Assembly: GCA_007922195.1 (NCBI GenBank) | Contig: ML681989.1 | Coordinates: 46,952,177-47,016,176 of the forward strand | Direction: 5' to 3' | From: Podocnemis expansa | Lineage: Eukaryota; Chordata; Testudines; Podocnemididae | DNA length: 64,000 nucleotides | Shown: one piece after another, positions 53,209 through 63,136 of the stretch | Layout: the number at the start of each line of letters is the position of its first letter | Position numbering within the stretch: the stretch's first letter is position 1 | Position numbers and translations under genes: made by a program | The notes under the pieces: model-generated | The model's input: only the letters and a program-made list of their open reading frames with translations | Databases searched by the model: none | Told to the model about the DNA's origin: nothing

Positions 53209-53367
53209 TTAGCTAGCAGCTGCTCTTTTGGCATATTTAAGCTCCTGCACTAGACAATTACGAGATTCTTTCAACACTTGAAGGAACCTGCTTATGGCCC
53301 TGTTCCTGGAATCCTGAGCAGTGACCTGGGATCTTGGGGGAACTAGCTGATCCTCGGTAGAGGTCAT
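53209..53367 (-). CDS. Small unidentified ORF, 52 codons
   Basis: Starts MTSTEDQLV and continues into a helical, basic C-terminus containing LQVLKESRNCLVQELKYAK. It shows a coiled-coil-like pattern but no family I recognise. The same frame continues open past the stop for another 32 codons (PRENPGAVMRG-like stretch). Probably the relic of a longer TE or viral frame rather than a host gene. Confidence 0.25.
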   Translation of the reverse strand: MTSTEDQLVPPRSQVTAQDSRNRAISRFLQVLKESRNCLVQELKYAKRAAAS

Positions 53368-53813
53368 CCTCCTTCTTCCCAGTAAAACAAGTGAAACAGT
53401 GATGGAAGAGGACAGAAGAGACAGACCAGAAAGTGTCTAGAGGGGAAAGCCAGGGCTACACCTAAACAGGGTAACACACCCTCACTCCGTCCTCTCTAGA
53501 AGAGGTTTTCCTGCCTTTTCTCTTCTAGTTCTGTGGGATCTTCTGCGTTATTTACACACTACAGTAAACTTCTCTCATGTTTTCCATGCTCTGCCACTTT
53601 AAGGCGGATGCTTTTCTGTCAGACCTATGCTACTGTGGCCCTTGTGGTCCCAAATCCCGAAAGCATGCTAGGTTTCATAGGCTGCAGGGGATGGTTTCCG
53701 TGCCCCTTTGGGGGACACGAACCTACCCTTCGGACTCCATCCTTAATCATGGCAGTTTTTGCGTTCGACTTCCCTTGGCTTGGTCCCTGTGGCGAGTTGT
53801 TAGACACTGGGCC

Positions 53814-53868
53814 AGGGTAATAATGATAATAATAATAATGATAACAATAATAATAATAATAATATCAT
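53814..53868 (+). repeat. (AAT)n microsatellite
   Basis: Imperfect AAT/GAT triplet run of about 50 bp. Confidence 0.9.
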
Positions 53869-54710
53869 TTCCTTATTTCAGTGCAACACGGTAGATGCTG
53901 ACAGCTCACCTCATACAATAGGGGAGTGTCACAATGCCTTGAGAAGAGCATGTTGGCCTCTGGCGATCCCCTTACAGGGCTATATGAGGCCTCAGCTACG
54001 ACTAGTTTGCGTGTTTGTTATAGCCTTGACTAAGCACTCGGTTCTCATGCCAGCTCGAGTGCTCTACCAACACCTCGCATTGTAAGGCATAGCCATCTCT
54101 TATGTCGCTTCCCTGTGTCATACTCCTTTACTATAGGAAGGGAATGACCTCCCTTTCATCTTCCCTTTCTTCACTTCTTGCAACCTTTCTCCTACGGTGG
54201 GTTGCACTGAGTGCTCGAAATCCACACAGTCACCCTTGCCTCTGATCTCTCTCGCTATGTCTATGCTACAGGGCTCAGTTAAGCTGGCTTAATAAAGTCT
54301 GCTTAAAGTAGACTTTATTAAACTGGCTTAGCATGTCCACAGTCAAAATGCCAGGAGACTGCCCATGTCCACACTGGCAGCTGCTAGGTCACCATAGGAG
54401 TGGTGCATTGTGGGGACCTGGCCCACAGTGCACCACAGCAGAGGTGCTCCTCTCTTCCAGCCACTCCTTTACTACAGGAAGGGAGTGACCACACCATTCT
54501 CCATATTGTGTGTGGCAACAGGGAACCCGGGGAGGCCAGGGAGCCTGATGTAGCCCAGTGATGTGCCAGTGCAGCACTCCACGCCTTCCCTGTGTTGCCC
54601 AGACTCCTCTGGCTCTGGAACAGGTGCTGCAGGGCAACTGCCAGTGCAGGGGCAGGGTGCAGCAGTAGTTAAGATTTAAACTCCAAGAAACAGCACATAG
54701 AGGAAGGTGA

Positions 54711-55040
54711 AGTCAAATCACCTGTTATAATTGGGAAAAAAAATCCATAGTCAGGATTTAATCCTGCTTTCACACAATCTAATCTAAAAGAAATAGCAAC
54801 CTTCTTTCTTTCTTTCCATGTGCTATTTCCCAGTGTTTGAATCTTAACAACTGCTTTGATTTGCTGTTAGACTGTGACCTGATCCTATGTCTTACACTCC
54901 CCTGCATTTATTTCTTACTATTCTGTAAATTCCCCCATCTTCAAACTGTCTGATGAAGTGGGATTTTTCTCTCATGAAAGCTCATCCAATAAGTAAATCT
55001 GTTAGTCTTAAACAGTGCCTCTGGACTCCTTGTTTGTTTT
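54711..55040 (+). mobile_element. PLE tail with a 5' inversion
   Basis: 54711-54780 (GTCAAATCACCTGTTATAAT..., AATCCTGCTTTCACACAATC) is the reverse complement of the PLE segment at 7428-7495, while 54815-55040 is the usual plus-strand tail (CCCAGTGTTTGAATCTTAAC, TGATGAAGTGGGATTTTTCT, GTAAATCTGTTAGTCTTAAA, CTGGACTCCTTGTTTGTTTT). An inverted 5' part joined to a forward 3' part suggests twin-priming-like insertion. Confidence 0.8.
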
Positions 55041-55500
55041 ACAACAATATCAGGGGGGTCCTCTGAGAAGGGGAGACACACAGGGTTGGTCAGAGAGGGG
55101 GAGAGACAGGCAGGGTCAGGCTGAAAAGGGCAAGTGGAAGACAGGGGTTTGGGCAGAGAAGGGGGAAACACCGAGGATTGGGCTGAGAAGGGCCAGGAGG
55201 GAGACCCACAAGTTTGGGCAGAGAAGGGGGAGACACCCAGGGTTGGGCAGAGAAGGGGGAGACACTGAAGACTGGACTGAGAAGGGTAAGGTGGGGGGGA
55301 CACAGGTTTGGGCAGAGAAGGGGGAAACACATGGGTTTGGGCAGAGAAGGAGCAAGAGAAGCAGGGTCAGGCTGCGAATGGGGGAGACATGCAGGGTCCG
55401 GCTGAAAACAGGGGAGACATGCAGAGTGGGTTGAGAGTGGGGGAAATGCCAGGTCAAGCTGTGATGCCCGGTCCGGCTCAGAATGGGGGTGATCAGTCAG
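55040..55500 (+). repeat. Minisatellite, about 46-50-bp unit
   Basis: GTTTGGGCAGAGAAGGGGGA and close variants recur at intervals near 55147, 55213, 55240, 55305 and 55338, alternating with GGTCAGGCTGAAAAGGGCAA-like halves. The strong purine strand bias makes frames open on both strands. Confidence 0.85.
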
Positions 55501-55769
55501 GAAACATGGGGAGTTTGGCTGTGGTCCACACAGGTGGGAACGCTCCCAGCTGTGTTGGGCCTTCTAGCTAGCCTCCATCCCCATGTTTTCTGTGGTTGGG
55601 AGGCCAATTAAGTTAACTTAAGGCAACTTTCCCTCCACATTGCCTTAAGTCGACTTAATAAACTCAACTTAACTGTAAAGTCGACTTTATAAGCAGAAGT
55701 GATAAAGTCAACTTTACCTGATGCTAAAGTGGACTTTGTTGCCCTGCAATGTAGACAGGGCTTTGTTTA

Positions 55770-56345
55770 AGTCGACTTAAGGGCCCTTCTGTGCTCTACT
55801 TTCTCCGTCTAGGGAAGGGCGGTATTCTTCTCTGGCCTTCCCCTTCCTTGTCCCTTGCAGCGTCCTGTATTCGGCGCTGGTAAGCTGGGAGCTCAAACAT
55901 CACCTTATTTTCTTTGCAATTATTGCTTCTGATATGTGCTAATACCATAATATCTAGCTCTCTGGCCTTAGCACATCCATGTTTAACACCTACTCGAGTC
56001 CTTCACTCGATGAAATGCGCCTTGGTCTTAGCCGTAATATGTCTTGTCTGACTCTTTATGTTAGGGTGACCTTTGGCCATTCTGCCCTCGCACATTGGCT
56101 AGCGCTCGGGCAAACTGGGTCTTCTATCCTCCACTGGGTTAGGTCTTGCCTTCTCAGGCTGACCTCGCCTGGGCCAGGATCCTCAGGTCAATACTTTAGA
56201 CCTTCCAAGGACCTTACTTGTTGGGCAGCTACCCAGGGTGATGAGGGGCTGTGCTGAAGGTGGAAAAACCAACTCAGCCCACCATCCGTCAGCATGGTTA
56301 GTAGTCACCTATTACTGAATGCATCTGAGCAGCGCTCGAAGAAGA
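55770..56345. other. Unidentified DNA similar in composition to 51.7-54.2 kb
   Basis: Contains CG-containing motifs such as CTAGCGCTCGGGCAAACTGG. It may be the other side of the block at 51660-54245, separated by the insertion at 54252-55765. No gene recognised. Confidence 0.35.
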
Positions 56346-56348
56346 ACG

Positions 56349-56634
56349 GTGGGCTACTCACCAGTAATCTCCTTCTTCAAGATGGGCTGCTCGGATTCCT
56401 TCACATCCCTCTCTCCATCCCCACACTCAGAGCTGGCAACTCCTAGGATGTGGGGAGGGGTTGAGTGGCAGCCACATATATAGCCACAGGGTGGTGCGGG
56501 GGATGGTGGCCACCAGCCCTCTTTTGACAGGCTAGGGCAAAAAGTTCCAACCAATTGTGCACTGTGGCACGAATACACCTATTACTGAATGAATTCGAGG
56601 AGCCCATCTTGATGGTTACTGGTGAGTAACCCAC
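56349..56634. mobile_element. Unclassified element with about 45-bp inverted ends
   Basis: GTGGGCTACTCACCAGTAAT...TCAAGATGGGCTGCTCGGAT at the left and its inverted partner ATCTTGATGGTTACTGGTGA..GTAACCCAC at the right, enclosing about 190 bp. A direct partial copy (CACCTATTACTGAATGCATC) lies just upstream at 56308. This motif family is common in turtle and crocodilian DNA; class unknown. Confidence 0.7.
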
Positions 56635-56639
56635 CGATT

Positions 56640-56920
56640 TCCCTCCTAGAAGCATGGCATCACCACTTCATTGTTCTTTTGTTCATATCACCACAGTCAC
56701 ACAAGTAAAAGGACACATTCCCTGTTGTGAACCTAAAGTTTTGCAAATTCTTACTGTTCCTGAGCCCTCGTTGTTGATTCTGGACCTTTAAAGGAGATGT
56801 CTAGAAACACAGTTAATCAGGAATTTCCTGTATTGACTAGCCCCTTTAGGAAGCTTGTGTGCGTTATCCACATGTGTACTGAATACTTACATGTTAATAG
56901 TCATAGTTTGGCAAATGGAT
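56640..56920. other. Short unannotated stretch
   Basis: No feature recognised. Confidence 0.5.
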
Positions 56921-56924
56921 TAAA

Positions 56925-57249
56925 AATCAAAGTTTCAAAGAGAAACCGTAGAATTGGAACTTCATATGCATACTTGACATCATTGCCTTAGGGCTAAATA
57001 GGGATTTTTCCTCATTACAACAGATGATTTTGTCTTCTTTCTACCTCACCTCCCTCCCATATGCTGTTATCCACTAGTTGAATCTAAACTGCAGTAACAG
57101 TCTGACCTGATCCTATGAATTCCCTTCATTTATTTTCCTCCTATTCCGTAAGTTCTCTATCTTCAAGCATCTGACACAGGACTTTTCTCCTACAAAACCT
57201 CATGTGATAAATAAATTTGTTAGTCTTTAAAAGTGCCACAAGACCCCTT
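56925..57249 (+). mobile_element. PLE 3' tail, interrupted by a MITE
   Basis: CAAAGTTTCAAAGAGAAACC, GGGATTTTTCCTCATTACAA, TATCTTCAAGCATCTGACAC, AAATTTGTTAGTCTTTAAAA, GTGCCACAAGACCCCTT. The tail continues after the MITE at 57604 as CTTGTTATTTTACTT. Confidence 0.85.
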
Positions 57250-57603
57250 GGCTATGTCTACACTGGAGGCTTAAGTCGACTTAAGCAGGCTTAAGTCAAC
57301 TTAAGCAACTCCATGGCCACATTTGGCATTTATTAAGTCAACTTAAGCACTTGCTTTAGTCAACTTAATAACTCAGACCTTTAAAGTTGACTTTAAGGGT
57401 TAAGTCGACTTTATTAAGTCAACTTAACAAAATGTAGCCATTAAAGTCTACCTAATAAAGTTGACTTAAGGTAGGAAAGCCATTTAAGTTGACTTTAAAG
57501 TCAACTTAAACAAATGGGGTCTCTCTAAGTCAGTTTAATAAAGTCAACTTAACGTTGACTTTATTATGTTGGTTTAGCTGAGGCCCCTAGTGTAGACATA
57601 GCC
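57250..57603. mobile_element. Harbinger-type MITE, 354 bp, with exact 3-bp target duplication
   Basis: Ends GGCTATGTCTACACTGG and CTAGTGTAGACATAGCC, CTT duplicated at 57247-57249 and 57604-57606. Interior is a chain of AAGTCGACTTAA / AAGTTGACTTTA palindromes. The best-preserved MITE in the window, so probably among the youngest. Confidence 0.95.
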
Positions 57604-57624
57604 CTTGTTATTTTACTTTATAAA

Positions 57625-58590
57625 TTAGTTCCTGATATGCCTTTCTCCGATGATAGGATATGATTAGCTGGGACATAAGACTAAGATCTTCATTCTTTTA
57701 AAAAGAGCATCTATTTTCTTAGCAACATAGATATTAGTTTAGACCAAGCAGCAATCTGTTTGGCTATACTGAGTTATGCTTTTAAAACCATCCCCTCCCC
57801 TTGCTTATTTATTATGGAATGCAGTGGACCTTAAGGGACCGTCTCTTCTTAGCCCTATCTTAACTTAGAATGAATGCTGTTTTTGGTCAACAGCTCAGTA
57901 CATCTGTATTTCTATGTAAAGCACCATGCACACTTGTAGTGCTAGGCAGCTAATTAATATTAATATTTCCACCCTTTTCCCCATCAGTCATCTCTGCGCT
58001 ATTCCAGCAAAAAGTGTATGTTTCATTTTCAGTCTGGTAAAAATTAATGGTGATACCTGAAAGGGGTAGCTCTCATATGTACCCAGCTATAGCACTTGCT
58101 GTAAGTGCCTGTTAAACAGTATATGTCTGAAGTCAACATTTTTAATATTTACCTCCACAGTCAATGGGATTTAATATAACCATATTAATAGTTTCAGATA
58201 AATAAATTAGAAGATTTAGAAATGTGTATACATTGCAGAATCATTTTTGTATGAATACAAATATTACTTAGTGTATTAATTTAGAGAATGTAAAAGCAAA
58301 TAAACTGAGAATAGCTTAGAGAAACTGAAATGTGAGAATGATGAAAAATAAATTAACTTATTTATTGGAATCTCAGTGCCCCTGTTTGAACTGTGTGTGA
58401 ATAACTGATTTTTTTCATACGCTGACAGTTCTGGGAAAAAAAAAAATCTCATTGCATGTCAGGCCTAAACAATCTTCTTGGCAAGTCAAAGAGTTGGAAA
58501 ACATTTCCTTTTGTGTCAAACAAAATGATTTGTTTGACCTAAAACATTTCATTACAATTTCTGATTTTTTAAAAAGAAAATACTAGTTCA
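57625..58590. other. AT-rich intergenic DNA
   Basis: No gene or element recognised. Confidence 0.55.
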
Positions 58591-58596
58591 GGCTAT

Positions 58597-58809
58597 CAGG
58601 ATTGTCAAACTCATTCAATGTGGGGGGCCACATTGGAAGGCTGGACACTTGTCGTGGGCCATGTGGCCTCACGCATGGATTCCTCAACCCCTTTCCCCTC
58701 CATGTTCAGAGCAAGAAAGTGTCATTTTGCAGTCCATTTGCTAATCATAACCAAAAAAAAAAAAACCTGATCCTGATCTGGCCCATGGGCCATGAGTTTG
58801 ACACCCCTT
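58597..58809. mobile_element. hAT-like MITE, degenerate ends
   Basis: TCAGGATTGTCAAACTCATT at the left and CATGAGTTTGACACCCCTT at the right are inverted, with GGGGCCAC..GGGCC motifs typical of this group. The 8-bp flanks do not match. Confidence 0.65.
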
Positions 58810-58849
58810 ATTGACCAATAAAACAGGTGGAAAGGCTGTTATCACCTAT

Positions 58850-59345
58850 TACCCAGTGGCTTGGGTACTCATCTGGGATATGAGACAACTGGCTTCAGAT
58901 TTCCTGTCTGAAGCCTAGCTCTTGTACATGTGAATTAGGACCCCAACTACCAGGCTACAGGCTATTTGGGGAGGAAGCTCTTTCAATTTCTTCTATTGAA
59001 GCCACTCGATTTTGCATGATGTACTTAAGTATTCATTGGGCCAGAGAGAGAGTGTGTGTGAAAATGATTCCATGGCCTGGTGGCTAGACCACTTGTAGAG
59101 AAATGGGGGCAGTTGTGTTACGGTGCTGCTCTAATGACTACGTATTTAATTATTGGTTCAAAGTAGAACAGCTTCAATAAGAGAGATCAAGAGACACCTA
59201 CTCCAGAAAACTCCATAGTCTGGTGATTAGAGCAGTCACCGAAGATGTGGGAGGTCTGGTTTAAAGCCACTAATCTGAAGAAGGAATTTGAACCTGGGGC
59301 TTCCACATCCCATAAGAGTCTCCTATCCACTCAGGATGTTAGGCG
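58850..59345. repeat. tRNA-like modules, partly inverted
   Basis: Several modules share TGGTGATTAGAGCA-like and GGTTCAAAT-like (B-box-like) motifs: 58857-58915, 59090-59170 and 59215-59275 on the plus strand. 59283-59345 is in reverse (GAACCTGGGGCTTCCACATC). It looks like a tRNA-derived SINE or tandem derivative; not a functional tRNA. Confidence 0.5.
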
Positions 59346-59349
59346 GAGA

Positions 59350-60025
59350 GGATACTACCAAAACTGACATGAATTCACAGTGTGATTTGGATGACCTGAA
59401 TATGCCAAAAAATTTAACTCTAGTTCTGAGTACGTGTAATGGTGGTTTGCTCCCATTCCTACTCATTTATGAAATGTTAACTAGAACTAGAATGGGAGCA
59501 ATTGTGTGTCACTGAAGAGGACTGCTGTGTCTTAAATGGACAATTATTAGAATACTTTGTGGAAAGGTGTTAGTAGGCTCCCAAAAAATAGGATTAACCC
59601 CAGTCATAGTACAGCTAATTTTAAAGAGTTCTAGTATTGTTACACCACTTCAAGCTATTCCTTTTAATCAATCCTTATTACAAAGGATGTTGCTAACATT
59701 AATTTGAGCTTAATTTCAGTACAGTAATCTCTTCTGTAAGTTTGGTTTGGTGATTGATTGCATCAAAATGCTTTATCATGAAATACAGAATATTATATAT
59801 CAGAAAAACAGATCCAATTGTGTTTTACATTTGTTCTTCTAATAAACAATTATGTCTCTCAAACTGAACAGTTTTAGAAGGCTCATTGCCCACATCTGGA
59901 ATCCAGCAAAAAATTGGAAAACTGGGAAAAGGTACTGTTTAAAAAGGCACTATCTGTGGGAATGAAGACTCTGTTGGCATCAGCATTAGGTTCTTTTGGT
60001 TTTGGAGTTTCTTTGTGGCAATACT
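59350..60025. other. AT-rich intergenic DNA
   Basis: No gene or element recognised. Confidence 0.55.
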
Positions 60026-60029
60026 TACA

Positions 60030-61640
60030 GGCTATGTCCACGCGTAGCTCATTATTTCGAAATAAGTTATTTCGAAATGAGTTGTTTCAAAATAAAGTCC
60101 TTATTTCGAAACAAGTTAATTCAAATTAAGAAATTGTTAATTCGAATTAAGGGAAAAGCTCCAAGCGAAATAGCATGTCCAAATACAGGACTTGTTATTG
60201 CGCTTTAGGAGAGTGGCACCATGGGAGGTGTGGCAACATGGGCCACTCACTGGTCCATGTTGGCAGCCATGTTGCCAGCCAATCCTATAAAAGCAGGTCC
60301 CGACCTCACTTCCCTGTCAATTCTAGCTAATAGGACACTGCAAGACACAGACATGGACACTGCCTGGGTTCCTAGCCATCACCGTGCTGTGAATAGACTC
60401 TCTGCTCACCTGCAGAGTGTCTTCCTCCTGTGGGACACTCTGCTTGCAGACCCCGATGGTGCCCAGGCTGTGCCCCAGGCTATCATCATTCTGGGCTGCA
60501 GAGCTGACCTAGTTCCCTTCCCCCTTCTGTGCCTCATTAGGTCTGGGCCTGGGAGATCAGCACAGACTGGTGGGAGTGGGTAGTGCTCGGAACCTGGGGT
60601 GACGAATTTCCGCATGCGCAGGCACAGTTTCAACCACCTCATAGCAGAACTCACCCCTCTCCTGTGCCGAAGGGACACCAGCATGAAACCAGCTATCCCT
60701 GTCGACAAAAGAGTGGCCATCGCTCTTTGGAAGATGGCTACTGCCAAGTTGTACAGGTCTGTGGCACACCTCTTTGGCACAGGGAGGTCCACGACTGGGA
60801 ATGTGCTACTACGTCACCAGGGCCATCAACAGGATCCTGCTGCCATGCCTGGTCACTCAAGGGGAGCTGCAGGACACCATTGCCGGCATGGCCACCCTGG
60901 GATTTCCCAATTGTGTGGGGATATAGGATGCAATGCACATCCCTGTGAGAACCCCAGAATACCAAGCAGCAATGTACCAGAATTGCAAGGGGTACTACTT
61001 GGTTATCCTGCAGGCCCTTGTGGACCACCGGGGCATGGTTCAAAACTGTTATGTGGGATGGCCAGGGAGGGCCCATGGTGCCAGGGTCCTCTGTAACTCT
61101 GCCCTGTACGGGGGCATGGAGGTGGGCACCTTCTTCCCCTCTATAACATCAACGTCGGGGGAGTAGAGGTGCCCCTCCTCATTGTCGCCAACGCAGCCTA
61201 TCCCCTCCGCCCATCACTCATGCGCCCATACACAGGGCCCTTTGATCCCTGCCAGCAGCTTTTCAACCGCTGTGTGAACCACTGCCACCAGGTGGTCAAG
61301 CAGGCATTTAGCTGGCTGAAAGCACGCTGGAGGTGCCTCCTTACACGCCTCCACCTTGCAGAGGAGACAATCACGGAGGTCATCGGTGCATGTGTGGCCC
61401 TGCATAACTTCTGTGAGGTGCGGGGTGAGACTGTTGCTGCTGCCTGGGAAGCTGAAGCACAACTCCTTGCCGGCCACTATGAGCAACCCACACCTGTGCC
61501 CCCACGGGAGCGGGCATCACAGAGGGCTGTTACACAAGCACCACAGAAACAGCTCAGGGATCAGACAGCCTGTCTCCAGTGAGGGACTATATAGTGCTAT
61601 CACCACTTTGAAATGAGGCTACTATTTAGAATTCAGAATA
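60030..61640 (+). mobile_element. Harbinger (PIF-type) DNA transposon, 3' truncated
   Basis: Left end GGCTATGTCCACGCGTAGCT is followed by TTATTTCGAAATAAGTTATT palindromes like those of the local MITEs, then a transposase relic. No right TIR is seen after the coding part; sequence resembling internal MITE DNA (GAAATGAGGCTACTATTT) fades near 61640. The shared left end makes this family a candidate source of transposase for the MITEs in this window. Confidence 0.85.
60351..61582 (+). pseudogene. Harbinger transposase (DDE, HARBI1-like) relic
   Basis: N-terminal part from MDTAWVPSHH (60351); a stop at 60581-60583, then FRMRRHSFNHL and the PVDKRVAIALWKMATAKLYRSVAHLFGTGRST block in the frame starting at 60599. 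A frameshift near 60800 follows, then a stop at 60924-60926, DAMHIPVRTPEYQAA and GYYLVILQALVDHRG. A second frameshift near 61140 leads to PLLIVANAAYPLRP and the C-terminal WLKARWRCLLTRL and ALHNFCE. This is the PIF/Harbinger DDE_Tnp_4 order. The first catalytic Asp is present (60927-60929). At the second catalytic position Asn replaces Asp (61190-61192), and at the third Lys replaces Glu (61298-61300). Clearly inactive. A separate Myb-like partner ORF is not present. Confidence 0.9.
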
Positions 61641-61644
61641 TTGT

Positions 61645-62229
61645 CCAAATAATGGAATATTTTCAAAAGTATATCTCTTTGTGTTCTTTTAGTAAATTCC
61701 AGTAATCCTAGGTTGCAAATTTTGGTATTCTCTGCTGGAATTTCAATTTTGCTATATAAGAAAGCACTGTCCTTTATCTGAACACTAGAAAGAGCTTTTA
61801 AACTCTCACCCCCAGCTCAGGTGGCTTAGACATTATTGCTTACAGTTTTAATGTCTACTTCAAGTGTTTTGATTTTTTTTTCTGAACTTCACTTATTCAC
61901 AGACCAAACAAGGTAATATTGGCTCTATTTTCTTCTCCACTACATTAAAAGTGTGGACTATAGTTAATTTAAAATCTGTGTGAAATCTCTTAAAGCAGCA
62001 AAATTTCCGATGATTTAAGAGGCCAGATGGTTGCTGGAAAAGCTGTTGTGATTTATCTAGACGTTTTAAAACCACTTCATTTTTTTTTCTAAGCATGTTA
62101 TAGTGTGATATGATACTGAGGCTGAGAAGAAAAGCTCAGTGGCATATTGGGAACAGAACACTGGGAATCCATCAACAGAGCCAGCACTCTGCTCACTTAA
62201 ACACCAATTAATTTTCTCACCCCCAAAGC
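61645..62229. other. AT-rich intergenic DNA
   Basis: No gene or element recognised. Confidence 0.55.
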
Positions 62230-62237
62230 CCCTAACT

Positions 62238-62419
62238 CAATGGTTTTCAAACCATGGTTTGGGACCCAATACTGGGTCACAGACTCTCAGGTACTGGTTC
62301 ATGGCACTCTGCTGCTGCCACCAAAAGATTGCAATGTATTGCTCAAAGATGTTGCTGGGTCACAGATATAAATGATTTTTCTTAACTGCATCTTGAGAAA
62401 AAATATTTGAAAACCACTG
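62238..62419. mobile_element. hAT MITE, 182 bp, with near-perfect 8-bp target duplication
   Basis: Ends CAATGGTTTTCAAAC and TTTGAAAACCACTG. Flanks CCCTAACT (62230-62237) and ACCTAACT (62420-62427) match at 7 of 8. Confidence 0.9.
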
Positions 62420-62429
62420 ACCTAACTAA

Positions 62430-63130
62430 TAGATTAGAGTGGGCTGGGGAGAACTAAGGAGTTAATTAGCCTATCAACAGAGAAGTTAATATTCAGCAGG
62501 GGAAGGAAGTGCTGGTGGGACAAGCAAGCTAGCAAAGCCAGAATCAAGAAGCAGCTCTGGTTGAAGAGATCATTTCCCTGCTCTTTGATGAAAGGCAGAA
62601 GTGCAACGGATACTGTAAATGATATGGTGTATGGGTCAGTAAAAGTGATAGGAAGAGCAATATAAATAAACTACACTGTGGTATTTAAAAACTGAAAGCA
62701 TCTGATAAGTCTACGTAGACAGAGCAGAAGACAGAGGAAGAACATTTTTCTCTCACCACTATAATCAACCAGTTAATTGTAAAATTCTCATATGTACTCA
62801 TTTAGAATTATTTGGCACGTTCTTCAGCAGAAAAACTTCCATGTTCTGCCAATTGTACATAAAGTTTGTTGCCAGAGCTTGAACTCACAACATGATTAAG
62901 TCACTTAAAAAGTTATTGTTTCCAGGCTGGATGTTTGGAGCAACTAATCATACACAACACACATTTTGCATTTGCAGCTCAGCATTTGAACTGACGGTTA
63001 GTTGCTCAATTTGAAATTCTTCCTTTTGTGAAATGAGTTCTTAGGAAACATCCAGGCTAAAATGTTTGGTGGTTGTTTTTTGTTTGTTTGTTTTTAACAT
63101 AAGTTTTATTCTTAGTGCTACTTGTTCATT
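62430..63130. other. AT-rich intergenic DNA
   Basis: No gene or element recognised. Confidence 0.55.
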
Positions 63131-63136
63131 ATTAAA

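Larger units (their letters stand above)
51660..54245. other. Unidentified 2.6-kb block, repeat-like, less AT-rich than surroundings
   Basis: Composition is more balanced than the AT-rich flanks and CG dinucleotides are more frequent. Minus-strand frames of moderate length occur (52103-51678, 141 codons; 53367-53209, 52 codons), as does a plus-strand frame 53533-53820. None carries a domain I recognise. (CT)n lies at 52270-52304 and (AAT)n at 53814-53866. It could be a decayed retroelement or virus-derived insertion; I cannot assign it. Confidence 0.4.
54252..55765. mobile_element. Composite Harbinger-type element with internal PLE tail and minisatellite
   Basis: Left end GCTATGTCTATGCTACAGGG at about 54254, right end CCCTGCAATGTAGACAGGGC ending near 55762, both flanked inside by AAAGTCGACTTTAT-type palindromes. 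Between them lie the PLE material (54711-55040) and a GC-rich minisatellite (55040-55480). Flanking 3-mers do not match, so the two ends could belong to different copies. Confidence 0.5.

Noticed and set aside
55015..55571. Frames of 80-139 codons on both strands at 55 kb
   Set aside because: Translations of a purine-biased minisatellite.
58850..59345. Functional tRNA gene
   Set aside because: The modules have only approximate A- and B-box motifs and no closed cloverleaf that I can draw.
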